Position numbers and translations under genes: made by a program
NCBI GenBank assembly: GCA_030431715.1
Contig: JAUIIO010000007.1
Location: 1 to 33,755 of the forward strand
Reading direction: 5' to 3'
From: a bacterium
GTDB taxonomy: Bacteria; Bdellovibrionota_C; UBA2361; RFPC01
Length of the DNA stretch: 33,755 nt
The notes under the pieces: model-generated
What the model was told of the DNA's origin: nothing
Database searches by the model: none
Seen by the model: only the letters and a program-made list of their open reading frames with translations
Shown: in pieces, positions 24,892-33,687 of the stretch
Layout: the number at the start of each line of letters is the position of its first letter
Position numbering within the stretch: position 1 is the stretch's first letter

Positions 24892-27800
24892 ATGTATCAC
24901 CAGACTCATCAAAAATTCTTACGTGAAGCCTTACAGGACCATGATTCAAGCACTTGGCTTGCGGCGCGACGTGAATTTGAGAAGAGTTGGGCGCAGATAA
25001 AAGATCAGTACGGGATTGAAGCGAAGAGGTTTGATCCACAAGAAGCTCTCTTTATCACTGAAAACAGAGAGCTTGTTGGTGAACTACTCTCGATCTGTTA
25101 TCAAGATGAGCTTGATTCCAAAAACTCTTATGACATAGCGGAATGTCTTCGTGAAGTCATTACTCCGTATTTAGATCAGCCTGAAGAATTAAGAGATGAG
25201 ATAACTGATCTCTACAGGACAGCGGCCGGACTAGCAGCAAGTTATAACCGTGTCCGAGACTTTGTTAGAGCAGTTCCTGCACAAATACTCACAGGCTCGC
25301 ATGAAGAGAAGCAGCTCAAGCTTTCTACGACAACGAGTGTTCTTGGTGAATTACACCGTGGTGGTGGCTCCCTTAGCCGTCAAGCATACCAGCAAGTAGT
25401 TCATGGACTCATCCCGAATCTTAAGCGTGCGTTTGAAGATCTCCCTGCTAAGGACTTTCCAAAACTAGAAGAAGTTGCGCGTGAAACATTTTCCTTTGGT
25501 CAGGGAAAGAGAGCGCTTCGCGAATTTAATGCTCTTGTTGCGGCTAGAATTCGTGGTTTTGAGCTGAAGATTAACCCTGATATCCGGGTTTGTTTTGAAC
25601 GCGCTGGATTTGATGCAGCTAAATATGCGGAGACTCTCGTCCTGCTCTCTGAAGATGGAACGAGGCCGTTTCTCACCTTTGGTACCGAGAACCTCATCAG
25701 TGCTATGAATATTGGTCTTGAAGCCGGTCTTCGTAACGATGACTTTTTGCGATTTGTCAGAAAGACAATTCCAAATTTGCATGCTCAGAAGAGCATTGGT
25801 GTGTCTGAAGAGGGAATCTTGACGCTCCTAAGAGCGGGTATTCCTTTTGGTACTAACCGGTGGTCTTCTCCAGATGCTGTACTTGGACGCAAGCAGCATC
25901 TTATGGAGAAACCGCTATGTGATACTGAGGTAATGCCCGGCTTTTTGGAATACTGTGATTACGGTATGCCTGAAGTTTGTAGACTTATACAATACTTTGA
26001 TGAATCAACAGTTCTTTCTGCGATTGAGCAGTATCAGAATGTACGAGAAACACAAATTGCTAGAGTTCAACCTGATCCTTTAGGTGATCAGTGTCAGCTC
26101 TGGAATTATCTTGTACATAGCCTTCCTGCCTTAAAGAGAGCCTATCCTCATCCGAAGGAGCTAAAGATCTTTTCACTAGAGCATGAGCAGATGTTAGAAG
26201 CACTATCGGCTTCTGCTCAACTCGATCTGGGAGCTGGTGTTGCCACTTATCTTCAGTCAAAGTCGTATACTCGGTTCTCTTCTCATGATAGTCGATTTCA
26301 TACTCTATCAGACGATACTTATGGATTACTGAATTTTGCGCCTGAGGAACATCATGCGTTGGTAACCGAACTGGCTTTTGCTCTTGAGTCTCTACCGCAT
26401 AAGGACTCCATCAGTAATCTTAAGCAGATTCTCGGCGTTGTTGACCGGGAATTTGAGAGGAGTCCAGAAGATGCTGAAGGTCTAATTCGTGACGCCTTGC
26501 TCCCAGCGCTAAGAGGTGGCCTTGTTACGGAACTTGATGAACTTCGTTCTCTTATTGAAGAGATAGGTGTACTTCGCCAAGAAGTAGATCTGCTACCTGT
26601 ACTTCGTTACGGTTTTTCTCATCTCTGTGAACGTCGCGTATTTTCGTCATTTGACGACTCGGTCGTCGCCCTAAAGCAGATTTCCAATTACGGTAATCTA
26701 TCAGTTGACTTTTGGCTTGATTATCAAGATCTGGTGAATCAAGGGGAGGTGCTCCAAGATGATTACTGGACGAAAGACTCTGAGATTCCAGTACTTTTAT
26801 TCTCTCCTCTCTCTACTCATCCAGAAGGGTTTGCTGCGTTTGATAATAATTACTTTACAACTTCTCGTGATGGTATTCGGGCATTTTGCCAATACTTGGG
26901 TACAAGAGATCCTCTTCAATTCACTTTCCTTACTACTTTAAAAGGAGCTTCGAGTAAGCTTGTGAACCGTGCTTTAGAATCACGTACGCTACTTGTAAGA
27001 AATAAGCAGTGGAGTCTGCCATCTTCTGAGAGTGCGGCAGATTTTGTAGATCAGATTGAACGAGAAGCGTGTGCATATGCCACTCGTTTGCTACCACTCA
27101 CTCCTGTTGAGCAGCAGTCATTACTGGATGAACCCGGTTTTCGTGGTCAGAGACTTCGCGCAATTATTGCCTCAGTTTCGTTGCACAACTACAGCGTTGC
27201 TGAGGAGCAGGACGGACGTGCAGTTGTGCAAGCATCAACCCTACTTAAAGAGATGACAAAAGCGCACCTGCACGGACGGTGGCGTTCTTGGCGTTATGAT
27301 TCTAAGAGCGCAAAGAAGCAACTCGCTGTGCTAGATAACCAGCAGCAAGAGATATGGCGTAGAAACACTATCGATACGGTTCTCTTTATCCCCGATGAAG
27401 AGCAAGATCACAATGAGAGCCTCATTGAACGGCTCGATCACCTAGGTGAGCACGTAGTTAATAAGCTCAGATCCTTGTATCCTGCTTTTGAGCTTAGTCA
27501 GTCCTGTCTGGATAAGCTAGAAGAGCGGATGTTTGAGAAAAAGCGTGATACAGCAGGCAGCGCTTCTGAAAGAAAAGCATATGCAAAGCTTGAAAGAATT
27601 CACCTTATTGCGCACAGACTTTTATTTCTACGTCAGAATCTCACAAGCTATGTTTCAAGCTCACAGGCGCATAGTGCAGTACGCTCTCTTCATCATGCCT
27701 TTCAAGAGCTAAAGCTCTCGCGCGCTCAAGAAGAGATCACATCCATTCTCGGTGCTTTTAAGAAACTTGATATGAAGTACCTTTATACCGTAGAACGCGA

Positions 27801-28524
27801 CGATCTTACCGCAATGCTTGATACTGAAGACGCGGTAAAAACATGTATACAGTGGTCAAATCCTCATGAGGCTTTGTCAGCACTCCTTCATTTTCCGAGT
27901 GACGCAAATGTGAAAAAAGTACAGCTTACATCTCCTAAGCACCTTTTTACTCTTAGTGACGAACTTCCCATGAATCTTATAGGCGAGCAGACTCAACTGC
28001 TTATGGGATACAGGAACTTTAATATTGATTCACCTTGTCGGCAGACTGGAGGGGCGTGGTTCTTTACGGCACAAAGCGAGGATGATGAGAGTTCATTATT
28101 GTGGAGAGTCTCGCTGGATAGTTCTCGCTCAAGGCTTACTTTTCAGAAAAGAGAGCAGAATGGTCAGTGGGATGACGCATTCTATTTTCTCACACAATCT
28201 TCTACAAAGCGCTCCAGAGCTCTAGAAGTCTATGGGCCGAATGCAACCCCTTACGCAAGAATGCACATGCGAGTCTTAGAAACCTCTAAGGGCGCAACGC
28301 TCTTCGGTGACCCTGCACAGCCCGGACAGAGAAGCTACGAGGAAGTCTTGCGATCAGCTTTAAAAGAGAAAGCAACTCATATGGGTATACATCACTATAG
28401 TGGTGGACGCGTCGTTGCCTTTTATCCTCAGAGCCGCAATTCACATGTTTATAGCCCCGCAGTTTTCGGGGAGTCTCGAGTTCCGCGTAGTCGTGGAATG
28501 ATGCATGTGCGTGTTGAAGATTAG
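24892..28524 (+). CDS. Very large (1210-residue) cytoplasmic protein of unknown function
   Basis: The largest gene in the window, with no signal peptide or membrane helices. It is mostly alpha-helical and charged. The N-terminal part (1-330) carries repeated helix pairs (e.g. DIAECLREVITPYLDQPEELRDEITDLYRTAA; LREFNALVAARIRGFELKINPDIRVCFERAGF), like a helical-repeat scaffold. A middle region (about 330-800) holds DEGIRAF-type stretches such as PEGFAAFDNNYFTTSRDGIRAFCQYLGTRDP. The helices around 850-960 look coiled-coil-like. The C-terminal 200 residues are beta-rich (GGAWFFTAQSEDDESSLLWRVSLDSSRSRLTFQKR), ending in GIHHYSGGRVVAFYPQSRNSHVYSP. I see no Walker, nuclease, protease or kinase motif that I trust. 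It is isolated on its own transcript. Confidence 0.75.
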   Translation: MYHQTHQKFLREALQDHDSSTWLAARREFEKSWAQIKDQYGIEAKRFDPQEALFITENRELVGELLSICYQDELDSKNSYDIAECLREVITPYLDQPEELRDEITDLYRTAAGLAASYNRVRDFVRAVPAQILTGSHEEKQLKLSTTTSVLGELHRGGGSLSRQAYQQVVHGLIPNLKRAFEDLPAKDFPKLEEVARETFSFGQGKRALREFNALVAARIRGFELKINPDIRVCFERAGFDAAKYAETLVLLSEDGTRPFLTFGTENLISAMNIGLEAGLRNDDFLRFVRKTIPNLHAQKSIGVSEEGILTLLRAGIPFGTNRWSSPDAVLGRKQHLMEKPLCDTEVMPGFLEYCDYGMPEVCRLIQYFDESTVLSAIEQYQNVRETQIARVQPDPLGDQCQLWNYLVHSLPALKRAYPHPKELKIFSLEHEQMLEALSASAQLDLGAGVATYLQSKSYTRFSSHDSRFHTLSDDTYGLLNFAPEEHHALVTELAFALESLPHKDSISNLKQILGVVDREFERSPEDAEGLIRDALLPALRGGLVTELDELRSLIEEIGVLRQEVDLLPVLRYGFSHLCERRVFSSFDDSVVALKQISNYGNLSVDFWLDYQDLVNQGEVLQDDYWTKDSEIPVLLFSPLSTHPEGFAAFDNNYFTTSRDGIRAFCQYLGTRDPLQFTFLTTLKGASSKLVNRALESRTLLVRNKQWSLPSSESAADFVDQIEREACAYATRLLPLTPVEQQSLLDEPGFRGQRLRAIIASVSLHNYSVAEEQDGRAVVQASTLLKEMTKAHLHGRWRSWRYDSKSAKKQLAVLDNQQQEIWRRNTIDTVLFIPDEEQDHNESLIERLDHLGEHVVNKLRSLYPAFELSQSCLDKLEERMFEKKRDTAGSASERKAYAKLERIHLIAHRLLFLRQNLTSYVSSSQAHSAVRSLHHAFQELKLSRAQEEITSILGAFKKLDMKYLYTVERDDLTAMLDTEDAVKTCIQWSNPHEALSALLHFPSDANVKKVQLTSPKHLFTLSDELPMNLIGEQTQLLMGYRNFNIDSPCRQTGGAWFFTAQSEDDESSLLWRVSLDSSRSRLTFQKREQNGQWDDAFYFLTQSSTKRSRALEVYGPNATPYARMHMRVLETSKGATLFGDPAQPGQRSYEEVLRSALKEKATHMGIHHYSGGRVVAFYPQSRNSHVYSPAVFGESRVPRSRGMMHVRVED

Positions 28525-28529
28525 TCGCG

Positions 28530-28634
28530 TTACTTAAGCCACGACTCAATGTCTTCTTTACTAGGGAAACCTCCCTTGTGCACGAGCTGACCATCGATCA
28601 TCACTGCCGGTGTCTTTATGATACCACGAGAAGC
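28530..28634 (-). pseudogene. C-terminal stump of a small thioredoxin-like protein
   Basis: Reading the minus strand, 34 codons end at TAA 28530-28532 with ASRGIIKTPAVMIDGQL, then VHKGGFPSKEDIESWLK. This is the C-terminal half of the thioredoxin_3 ('redox-active disulfide protein 2') family, including the cis-proline TPA and the VIDG strand. A stop codon lies directly upstream in frame and the CxxC half is absent. It is thus a degraded gene, overlooked because it is short. Confidence 0.6.
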
Positions 28635-28779
28635 TATCTATACTAACGACGACATGTCTAACCTTTTTTTATTAGTGCATGCTCAGTGTGATACTGCATT
28701 TGGTAATGATTTAGTCTTTCTCTAGAATAAGCTATCTGGCTATGAAATACTATTCTCTTTTAACTATTTAGCTAGCTCT

Positions 28780-29283
28780 ATGACTGTACAGTTACAGAAA
28801 GCAAATCCCGAAGATTTAAAGCTCGCCCTTGATATTCTCCGCGAAGCGAAAGAATGGACTGAGCGTGATGGCGCGGAGGTTATGTGGACAGAGCAGGATG
28901 TTTCAGAAGAGATCATCGGGCAACTCATAGAAGACGGAGTATTTTACTTTGCTCTGGTTAATGGAGAGCCCGCAGGAGCGTGTACGTATCAGACGAGAGA
29001 TCCTATCTATTGGCCTGAGATACAGGATGAGAGTACGGCATTTGTTCATCGTCTTGCCGTTTATCGTAAGTTTGCCGGGCAGGGGATTGGAAAAGCTATG
29101 ATCGATCTCGCAAAGCAAAGAGCCTTAGAGGAAGGACGGAAATATCTACGTCTTGATTGTACTGCTGCACGTGAAAAATTATGTCATTATTATGAAAAGT
29201 TGGGATTTTCTAAAAAAGAAGTACGTTACATTGAATATGATCAGGCTGAAGCCGCTCTCTTTGAGATGAGGTTACTCACTTAA
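28780..29283 (+). CDS. GNAT family N-acetyltransferase
   Basis: A 167-residue protein covering one GNAT domain. Motif A is VHRLAVYRKFAGQGIGKAMIDLAKQRA (89-115), with the acetyl-CoA pyrophosphate loop Q/R-x-x-G-x-G/A as AGQGIGK (99-105). Motif B is LRLDCTAAREKLCHYYEKLGF (123-143), with the usual Y/E-K-x-GF ending. The substrate is unknown; small-molecule or peptide amines are typical. The N-terminal part (AEVMWTEQDVSEEIIGQLI) is like the GNAT clade annotated GCN5-related. It is convergent with the DinB-like gene (9-base gap). Confidence 0.88.
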   Translation: MTVQLQKANPEDLKLALDILREAKEWTERDGAEVMWTEQDVSEEIIGQLIEDGVFYFALVNGEPAGACTYQTRDPIYWPEIQDESTAFVHRLAVYRKFAGQGIGKAMIDLAKQRALEEGRKYLRLDCTAAREKLCHYYEKLGFSKKEVRYIEYDQAEAALFEMRLLT

Positions 29284-29292
29284 GCTTAAATC

Positions 29293-29817
29293 TTATTCTG
29301 CCTGACGTGGCGCCTCGTCACCACTTGGTCCGTAGCTTGACGGCACACTCGCCCCAGTTAACCGCAGATATACCCCTAGCTGGCCACGGTGGTGGTAGAG
29401 GTGGTTAAGAAGGACCATTCTTAAAAATCCAATCCTTGGCTCATTAAAAATAATAGTATCACCTCTGGTAATCTTTAAAGTTTCCTTCATGCGTTCATCA
29501 TTAATTGTAGGAAGATTCTCTGTGACGAAGCCAGTAGCTTCAGCAAAAGCGGTAAGTATCTCTTCCTTTGATTCAGGTTGATATGGTTCAGAAAGGTCAG
29601 GGAGCTCTGCTAAATCTTTAAGTGCCATACCAAGGACTCCCTTTTGAAGTGTTGCGATGTGGTGAGCAAGTTGCCCTGCGGTCATTGATTTTTCATGTGG
29701 GCGCCAGCTGAGCTTGTCTTCGGGGATGCGCTCAAGGAATCGTCTTGTTGTATTTGATTCAGCCTCAATCTCTGCCATCATGCCGCTTGCGATTTTATAT
29801 GTTGCTTCTTGATTCAT
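29293..29817 (-). CDS. DinB family protein (four-helix metal-binding)
   Basis: A 174-residue four-helix-bundle protein of the DinB/YfiT superfamily. The metal-binding histidine pattern is present: H52/H53 in GQLAHHIA, and H139 with H142/H143 in NHLYHHRGQL. The N-terminus matches the family's typical ESNTTRRFLERIPEDKLSWRPHEKSMTAGQLAHH. Members are thiol-dependent metalloenzymes (for example bacillithiol S-transferases in Firmicutes), but the physiological reaction here is unknown. The start is backed by GAGGTGAT before the ATG. The 135-base gap to 29952 holds the divergent promoters. Confidence 0.9.
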   Translation of the reverse strand: MNQEATYKIASGMMAEIEAESNTTRRFLERIPEDKLSWRPHEKSMTAGQLAHHIATLQKGVLGMALKDLAELPDLSEPYQPESKEEILTAFAEATGFVTENLPTINDERMKETLKITRGDTIIFNEPRIGFLRMVLLNHLYHHRGQLGVYLRLTGASVPSSYGPSGDEAPRQAE

Positions 29818-29916
29818 ATCACCTCATGGAGATTTAATTGGTAATCACAACATAGGCTGTGTTAGTAAAATGGACAATATCAGCCGCTCTAAAGATAGGA
29901 GCATGGTGGAATGTGC

Positions 29917-29945
29917 TTGCAAGCTGTTGCCTGAGCTAATAGTAT
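29917..29945 (+). promoter_or_regulatory. Putative promoter, leaderless
   Basis: TTGCAA (29917-29922), 17-base spacer, TAGTAT (29940-29945). The predicted start at about 29952 is one base before the ATG at 29953, and no Shine-Dalgarno is present. Confidence 0.45.
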
Positions 29946-29952
29946 TTTAAAA

Positions 29953-30693
29953 ATGAGTACACAGCCACCTATGAACCTGAGCTCTTTGTCCCCGAGTCAT
30001 CAGCCTGCCGATATCGTACCATTGGCCAGTAGTTTTCATGCTACCGTTCCTCCTTTAAGGATTGCTGAGTGCGCTGAACGTGTAGTGTGTAAGATTGAAG
30101 ATCTTCTCTCTGTTATTGATGACGGAACCATACTTTCACAAGATTCTGCCGAGCAAGGCTGGGCTGAGTCTTCACTGCTGTTTCTACGAAATGCTTTTGT
30201 GATACCTCATGCTATGAAAGCTAGCGTTCAACCTGTGGCTGAGGATATGAAGATTCGTGGCTATTATCAGAGAGAAGTTGCCAAAAGCTTCCTTGAGATG
30301 TACGAGCAGGGTGATAAAAGTGGTGCTGCGATCTCTGCTATCGCGGGTTTTTTAAGAGAATATAGCGATGCGCTATCGCTATCAGCTCGCTACCAGTATG
30401 AAGCCTCTGAAAGGCTCTTAGCGCCTGCTCTCTCTACTTTTACTGATGCTCTCTATGCCATTGGTGCAGACGCTCATTACAATGAGTTCCGTGACATCAT
30501 GAAGAATGATATTGATCACATTCGCGCACAGAAGGTTCCTAATGGCAAGGAGCTCTGGCAAGTTCAATGTTTTGATAGTTGTGCGATGTTTTATTCGAAA
30601 TTTCCTACATTAAAGAATCAACGCACAGTCATAGATACCATAAAAGAAAAGTCTGCTGAAGTCGCATGGAAGTCCGCACTTAAGGATTCCTGA
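29953..30693 (+). CDS. Hypothetical cytoplasmic helical protein
   Basis: A 246-residue protein with a proline/serine-rich, probably flexible first 35 residues (MSTQPPMNLSSLSPSHQPAD...). A helical body follows (ECAERVVCKIEDLLSVIDDG; GYYQREVAKSFLEMYEQGDKSGAAISAIAGFLREYSDALSLSARYQYEASERLLAPALSTFTDAL). No signal peptide or enzymatic motif is present and no family is recognised. The binding protein at 30695 starts one base after its stop codon, so the two are translationally coupled and likely act together. Confidence 0.6.
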   Translation: MSTQPPMNLSSLSPSHQPADIVPLASSFHATVPPLRIAECAERVVCKIEDLLSVIDDGTILSQDSAEQGWAESSLLFLRNAFVIPHAMKASVQPVAEDMKIRGYYQREVAKSFLEMYEQGDKSGAAISAIAGFLREYSDALSLSARYQYEASERLLAPALSTFTDALYAIGADAHYNEFRDIMKNDIDHIRAQKVPNGKELWQVQCFDSCAMFYSKFPTLKNQRTVIDTIKEKSAEVAWKSALKDS

Positions 30694-30694
30694 T

Positions 30695-31780
30695 ATGAGG
30701 AAACTAATACTCCTAAGCGTTGGATTATTCTTTAGTTTGCTTTGGGGCCAATGTCTCTGTGCTGAAGAAGAAATTCGACTAGGTGTGGTAGCGCCCTTAA
30801 CGGGAGACTTCGCGAATTACGGTACATTCATAAAAGATGCCGTTGAACTTGCCGTATCACAGCAAGAAAGTGATATCTCAGTTAAGGTGTTTTATGAAGA
30901 TGCCTGTTTGCCCAAGAATGCCGTTACTGCCTTTCGTAAGCTGAGCAGTGTCCATAAAGTTCACGCAATAGCTGGCAGCTACTGTGTTATTGGGCTTGAT
31001 GCATTCGCGCCGCTTGCGAATAAAGATGAGGTGATAGTATTTCATTCTTCGCCTATTCCCACAGGGGTACTAAACAAGAGTGATTTTATTTTTTCTACAA
31101 ATGTAAGAACGGCGGATGAAGCTCGAAAGGCAGCTCGGTATGCCATTAATTCTCTTAAGGCAAAAACTTCGGTATTGTTTTTATTTGATTCTCAGTGGGG
31201 AAGGGGATTCTCGGAGCCTTACAGGGAAGAGTTTGAACGCTTAGGCGGTAAGATTATAGGCCTTGAAACCCCTCCCTTAGAAGCTCCTGACTTTAAAGCT
31301 GTACTCACGAAATATGTTAGAAATGTGCCAGATGTACTTTTCATTGCAGATATTGCTCACCGCACAGGAACAATCATGAAGCAGGCGAGGAACCTTGGGA
31401 TTACTTCTCAGTTTCTTACTGTTGATGAGGCAGAAGAAGAAAATGTACTTAAAGTTGCTGGAGACGCGGCAGAAGGGACAATTCTTTTTGCGCCGGAACC
31501 AGCAACGCTGAGCTCAGAGCAGAAAATCTTCCGTAAAGAATTTGAGAAACGAAACGGATATGCTCCCAATAGTTTGAGCGCATCAGCCTATGATGCGACA
31601 CAACTTGCAATTGCTTCGCTTAAGAAATGCAACGGTGAATCTTCTTGCGCAAAGAAGGAGCTCTATCTAACAAGAGATTATCCTGGTGTAAGTGGTGACA
31701 TTTCAATTGATAGCGATGGGGGATGTCAGAAGTCCTTTGTGAAGAAAAAGGTCATCGACTCGACCTTTACAAGATTTTAA
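30695..31780 (+). CDS. Periplasmic ABC-type branched-chain amino acid/ligand-binding protein (Peripla_BP_6)
   Basis: A 361-residue protein with a signal peptide (about 1-23, ending QCLCA|EEE) and a two-lobe Leu/Ile/Val-binding fold. Family landmarks are EIRLGVVAPLTGDFANYGTFIKDAVELAV (27-55), the conserved AIAGSYCVIGLDAFAPLANKDEVIVFHSS (about 98-127) and DFKAVLTKYVRNVPDVLFIADIAH (about 201-224). No permease or ATPase gene is in the window. It may serve as an orphan receptor or work with a transporter elsewhere. The partner gene at 29953 ends one base before its ATG. It is convergent with the flagellin (39-base gap). Confidence 0.87.
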   Translation: MRKLILLSVGLFFSLLWGQCLCAEEEIRLGVVAPLTGDFANYGTFIKDAVELAVSQQESDISVKVFYEDACLPKNAVTAFRKLSSVHKVHAIAGSYCVIGLDAFAPLANKDEVIVFHSSPIPTGVLNKSDFIFSTNVRTADEARKAARYAINSLKAKTSVLFLFDSQWGRGFSEPYREEFERLGGKIIGLETPPLEAPDFKAVLTKYVRNVPDVLFIADIAHRTGTIMKQARNLGITSQFLTVDEAEEENVLKVAGDAAEGTILFAPEPATLSSEQKIFRKEFEKRNGYAPNSLSASAYDATQLAIASLKKCNGESSCAKKELYLTRDYPGVSGDISIDSDGGCQKSFVKKKVIDSTFTRF

Positions 31781-31819
31781 TTATTAGTCATTCTCGCTAT
31801 ATGTCTCTATGAGTGTCAT

Positions 31820-33676
31820 TTACTCTGATTTGAGAAGCTGAAGTGCTATCTGTGGCTGCTGGTTTGCCTGAGCAAGAATTGCTGCAGTTGCCTGCTGAAG
31901 TATTTGTAGACGAACAAGTTTTGCGCTTTCCTGTGCGATATCAGCATCTCGGATCTGTGATTCGGCTATTGCATATGCTTCTGATTGTCTTTGGAGAACG
32001 TTTGCAGCGACACTGAGTCTTGCCATGTGTGCTCCTATTTCGCCACGTTGAGCCGCGAGCTGTTCTCGCTTTCGTTGTAGGATATGTATTGCGTCTTTCG
32101 CGTCGATCGTTGATTCCAGTGAAATAGGTAAGAGTGGGTTTACTCCTTCAGTAGTATTTGTGAGGCGAATATTAAGCGCATCTCCTGAACCGCCGTTGAC
32201 ATAGGCGACATCAAGTACGCCATCATTGTTAAAATCCGCGGCGGCAATGTCACGTCCATCAGCATCAGATGTGTAGCTTTGATAGCTGGCAAAGGTCCCA
32301 TCACCATTTCCAAAGTGTACAAAGGTTCGGTTGTTCGCAGTGTTAATCAGGTCGACATTCCCATCTCCGTTAATGTCCGCAGCGGTAATACCGAGCGAAT
32401 AAGGGGTAGCTACTGTCTGAACCGCTTGAAATGTTCCGTCACCATTTCCGATCAGTATACTACTGGCATTTGTCGCGTCGCTGTTAGCAGTTGCTAAATC
32501 GAGAACACCATCTCCGTTAAAGTCAGCTGATACGATCCCAAATGCGAAGGTACTCCCTCCAATGTCATATGCTGAAAGTGAATAAGAACCTCGTCCTTCA
32601 TTTAAGATAACCTTTACTGTGTGAGAGTTCGGACTCGGAGTCGCGATGTCATCGATGCCATCACCGTTAAAATCCCCAATCTCAATATCCTTTGAGGAGC
32701 CGTTGACACCCAAATCAACGGAAATTGCGTCTGTAAATCCTCCATTTCCATCACCATAAGCAATTCGTAATGCATTAACTCCGTCTTGTGTAGAAGCATA
32801 GTCAAGAATGCCATCTCCATCGAAATCACCAAGGGCAAGATCTTCAACGTTTACGAGAGCCATAGTCTGTTGTAACGTGAAGGTTCCGTCTCCATTTCCA
32901 ATATAGGTATATAGCGAGTCTGATCCTAGGTCTGCACCAACAAAGTCTAGGATCCCATCGTTGTTTAGATCTCCGACATCAATCCCTACACTTGAACCAG
33001 CACCGTGATTGTAGATATCTACAGAGAATCCGCCTTGCCCATCTCCGAGAAAGACCTGAAATCTATCCGCAGCATCGGTTATGATGTCGATATTTCCGTC
33101 ATTATTGAAATCACCAGTAGCTAGATCGGTCGGATTATTTACAACAGCAATAAGTTTTTCATCTCTAAGAGTTCCATCACCAATAGCCCCACCTACTGAA
33201 GTCGAGATAGTTGCATGTTCGCCGATACCAGCTTGAATAGAGATTGAAGAGGTTTCACCGGTCAGAAGTTTTTTGTCGTTAAACTCAGTTGAGATTATGA
33301 TGCGGGTAAACTCTTTGGACAGCGCCTGTGCTTCAGCATCGAGTGCTGCTCTTTGTTCAGCGTTGTAGACTCCATTAGAAGCCTGAAAAGCAAGTTCCTC
33401 TATTCTGGAAGTAATACTTGAGAGACTCTCAAGGGCAGAGTCGACAATATTAAGTAGCGATATGCCGTCGTTGATATTACGTACGCCTTGATTGAGCACT
33501 CGCGTGTCTGCTCTAAGCCCATCAGCTATCGCAAGACCAGCGGCATCGTCAGATGCACGATTGATCCGCTGCCCGGAAGACAGGCGTTCAAACACCTGCG
33601 ATAGGCGATCGTGCCCTTCCGTGAGCTGCTTCTGCGCTTTAAGCGAAGCTATGTTAAATCCTAACGTTAACGTCAT
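31820..33676 (-). CDS. fliC: Flagellin with an inserted seven-repeat FG-GAP/VCBS beta-propeller
   Basis: A 618-residue chimera. Residues 1-140 are a normal flagellin N-terminal D0/D1 domain (LSSGQRINRASDDAAGLAIADGL; NIVDSALESLSSITSRIEELAFQASNG). Residues about 515-618 are the C-terminal D1/D0 (SVAANVLQRQSEAYAIAESQIRDADIAQES, ending ANQQPQIALQLLKSE). Between them lie seven FG-GAP/VCBS repeats, each with a calcium-type loop D-x-[ND]-x-D-G-x-x-D beginning at D189, D236, D284, D335, D385, D434 and D481, at steps of 47-51 residues. Seven such blades predict a closed integrin-like beta-propeller displayed on the filament surface, where other flagellins have D2/D3. The reading frame is uninterrupted and there is no signal peptide, as expected for flagellar export. 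The stop of an upstream gene lies 11 bases before the ATG. Confidence 0.95.
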   Translation of the reverse strand: MTLTLGFNIASLKAQKQLTEGHDRLSQVFERLSSGQRINRASDDAAGLAIADGLRADTRVLNQGVRNINDGISLLNIVDSALESLSSITSRIEELAFQASNGVYNAEQRAALDAEAQALSKEFTRIIISTEFNDKKLLTGETSSISIQAGIGEHATISTSVGGAIGDGTLRDEKLIAVVNNPTDLATGDFNNDGNIDIITDAADRFQVFLGDGQGGFSVDIYNHGAGSSVGIDVGDLNNDGILDFVGADLGSDSLYTYIGNGDGTFTLQQTMALVNVEDLALGDFDGDGILDYASTQDGVNALRIAYGDGNGGFTDAISVDLGVNGSSKDIEIGDFNGDGIDDIATPSPNSHTVKVILNEGRGSYSLSAYDIGGSTFAFGIVSADFNGDGVLDLATANSDATNASSILIGNGDGTFQAVQTVATPYSLGITAADINGDGNVDLINTANNRTFVHFGNGDGTFASYQSYTSDADGRDIAAADFNNDGVLDVAYVNGGSGDALNIRLTNTTEGVNPLLPISLESTIDAKDAIHILQRKREQLAAQRGEIGAHMARLSVAANVLQRQSEAYAIAESQIRDADIAQESAKLVRLQILQQATAAILAQANQQPQIALQLLKSE

Positions 33677-33687
33677 CCGTGAGAATC

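Noticed and set aside
32140..32850. Open frames on both strands within the flagellin propeller
   Set aside because: They are side effects of the repetitive Asp/Gly/Asn codons; the 618-codon frame with both flagellin termini explains the region.
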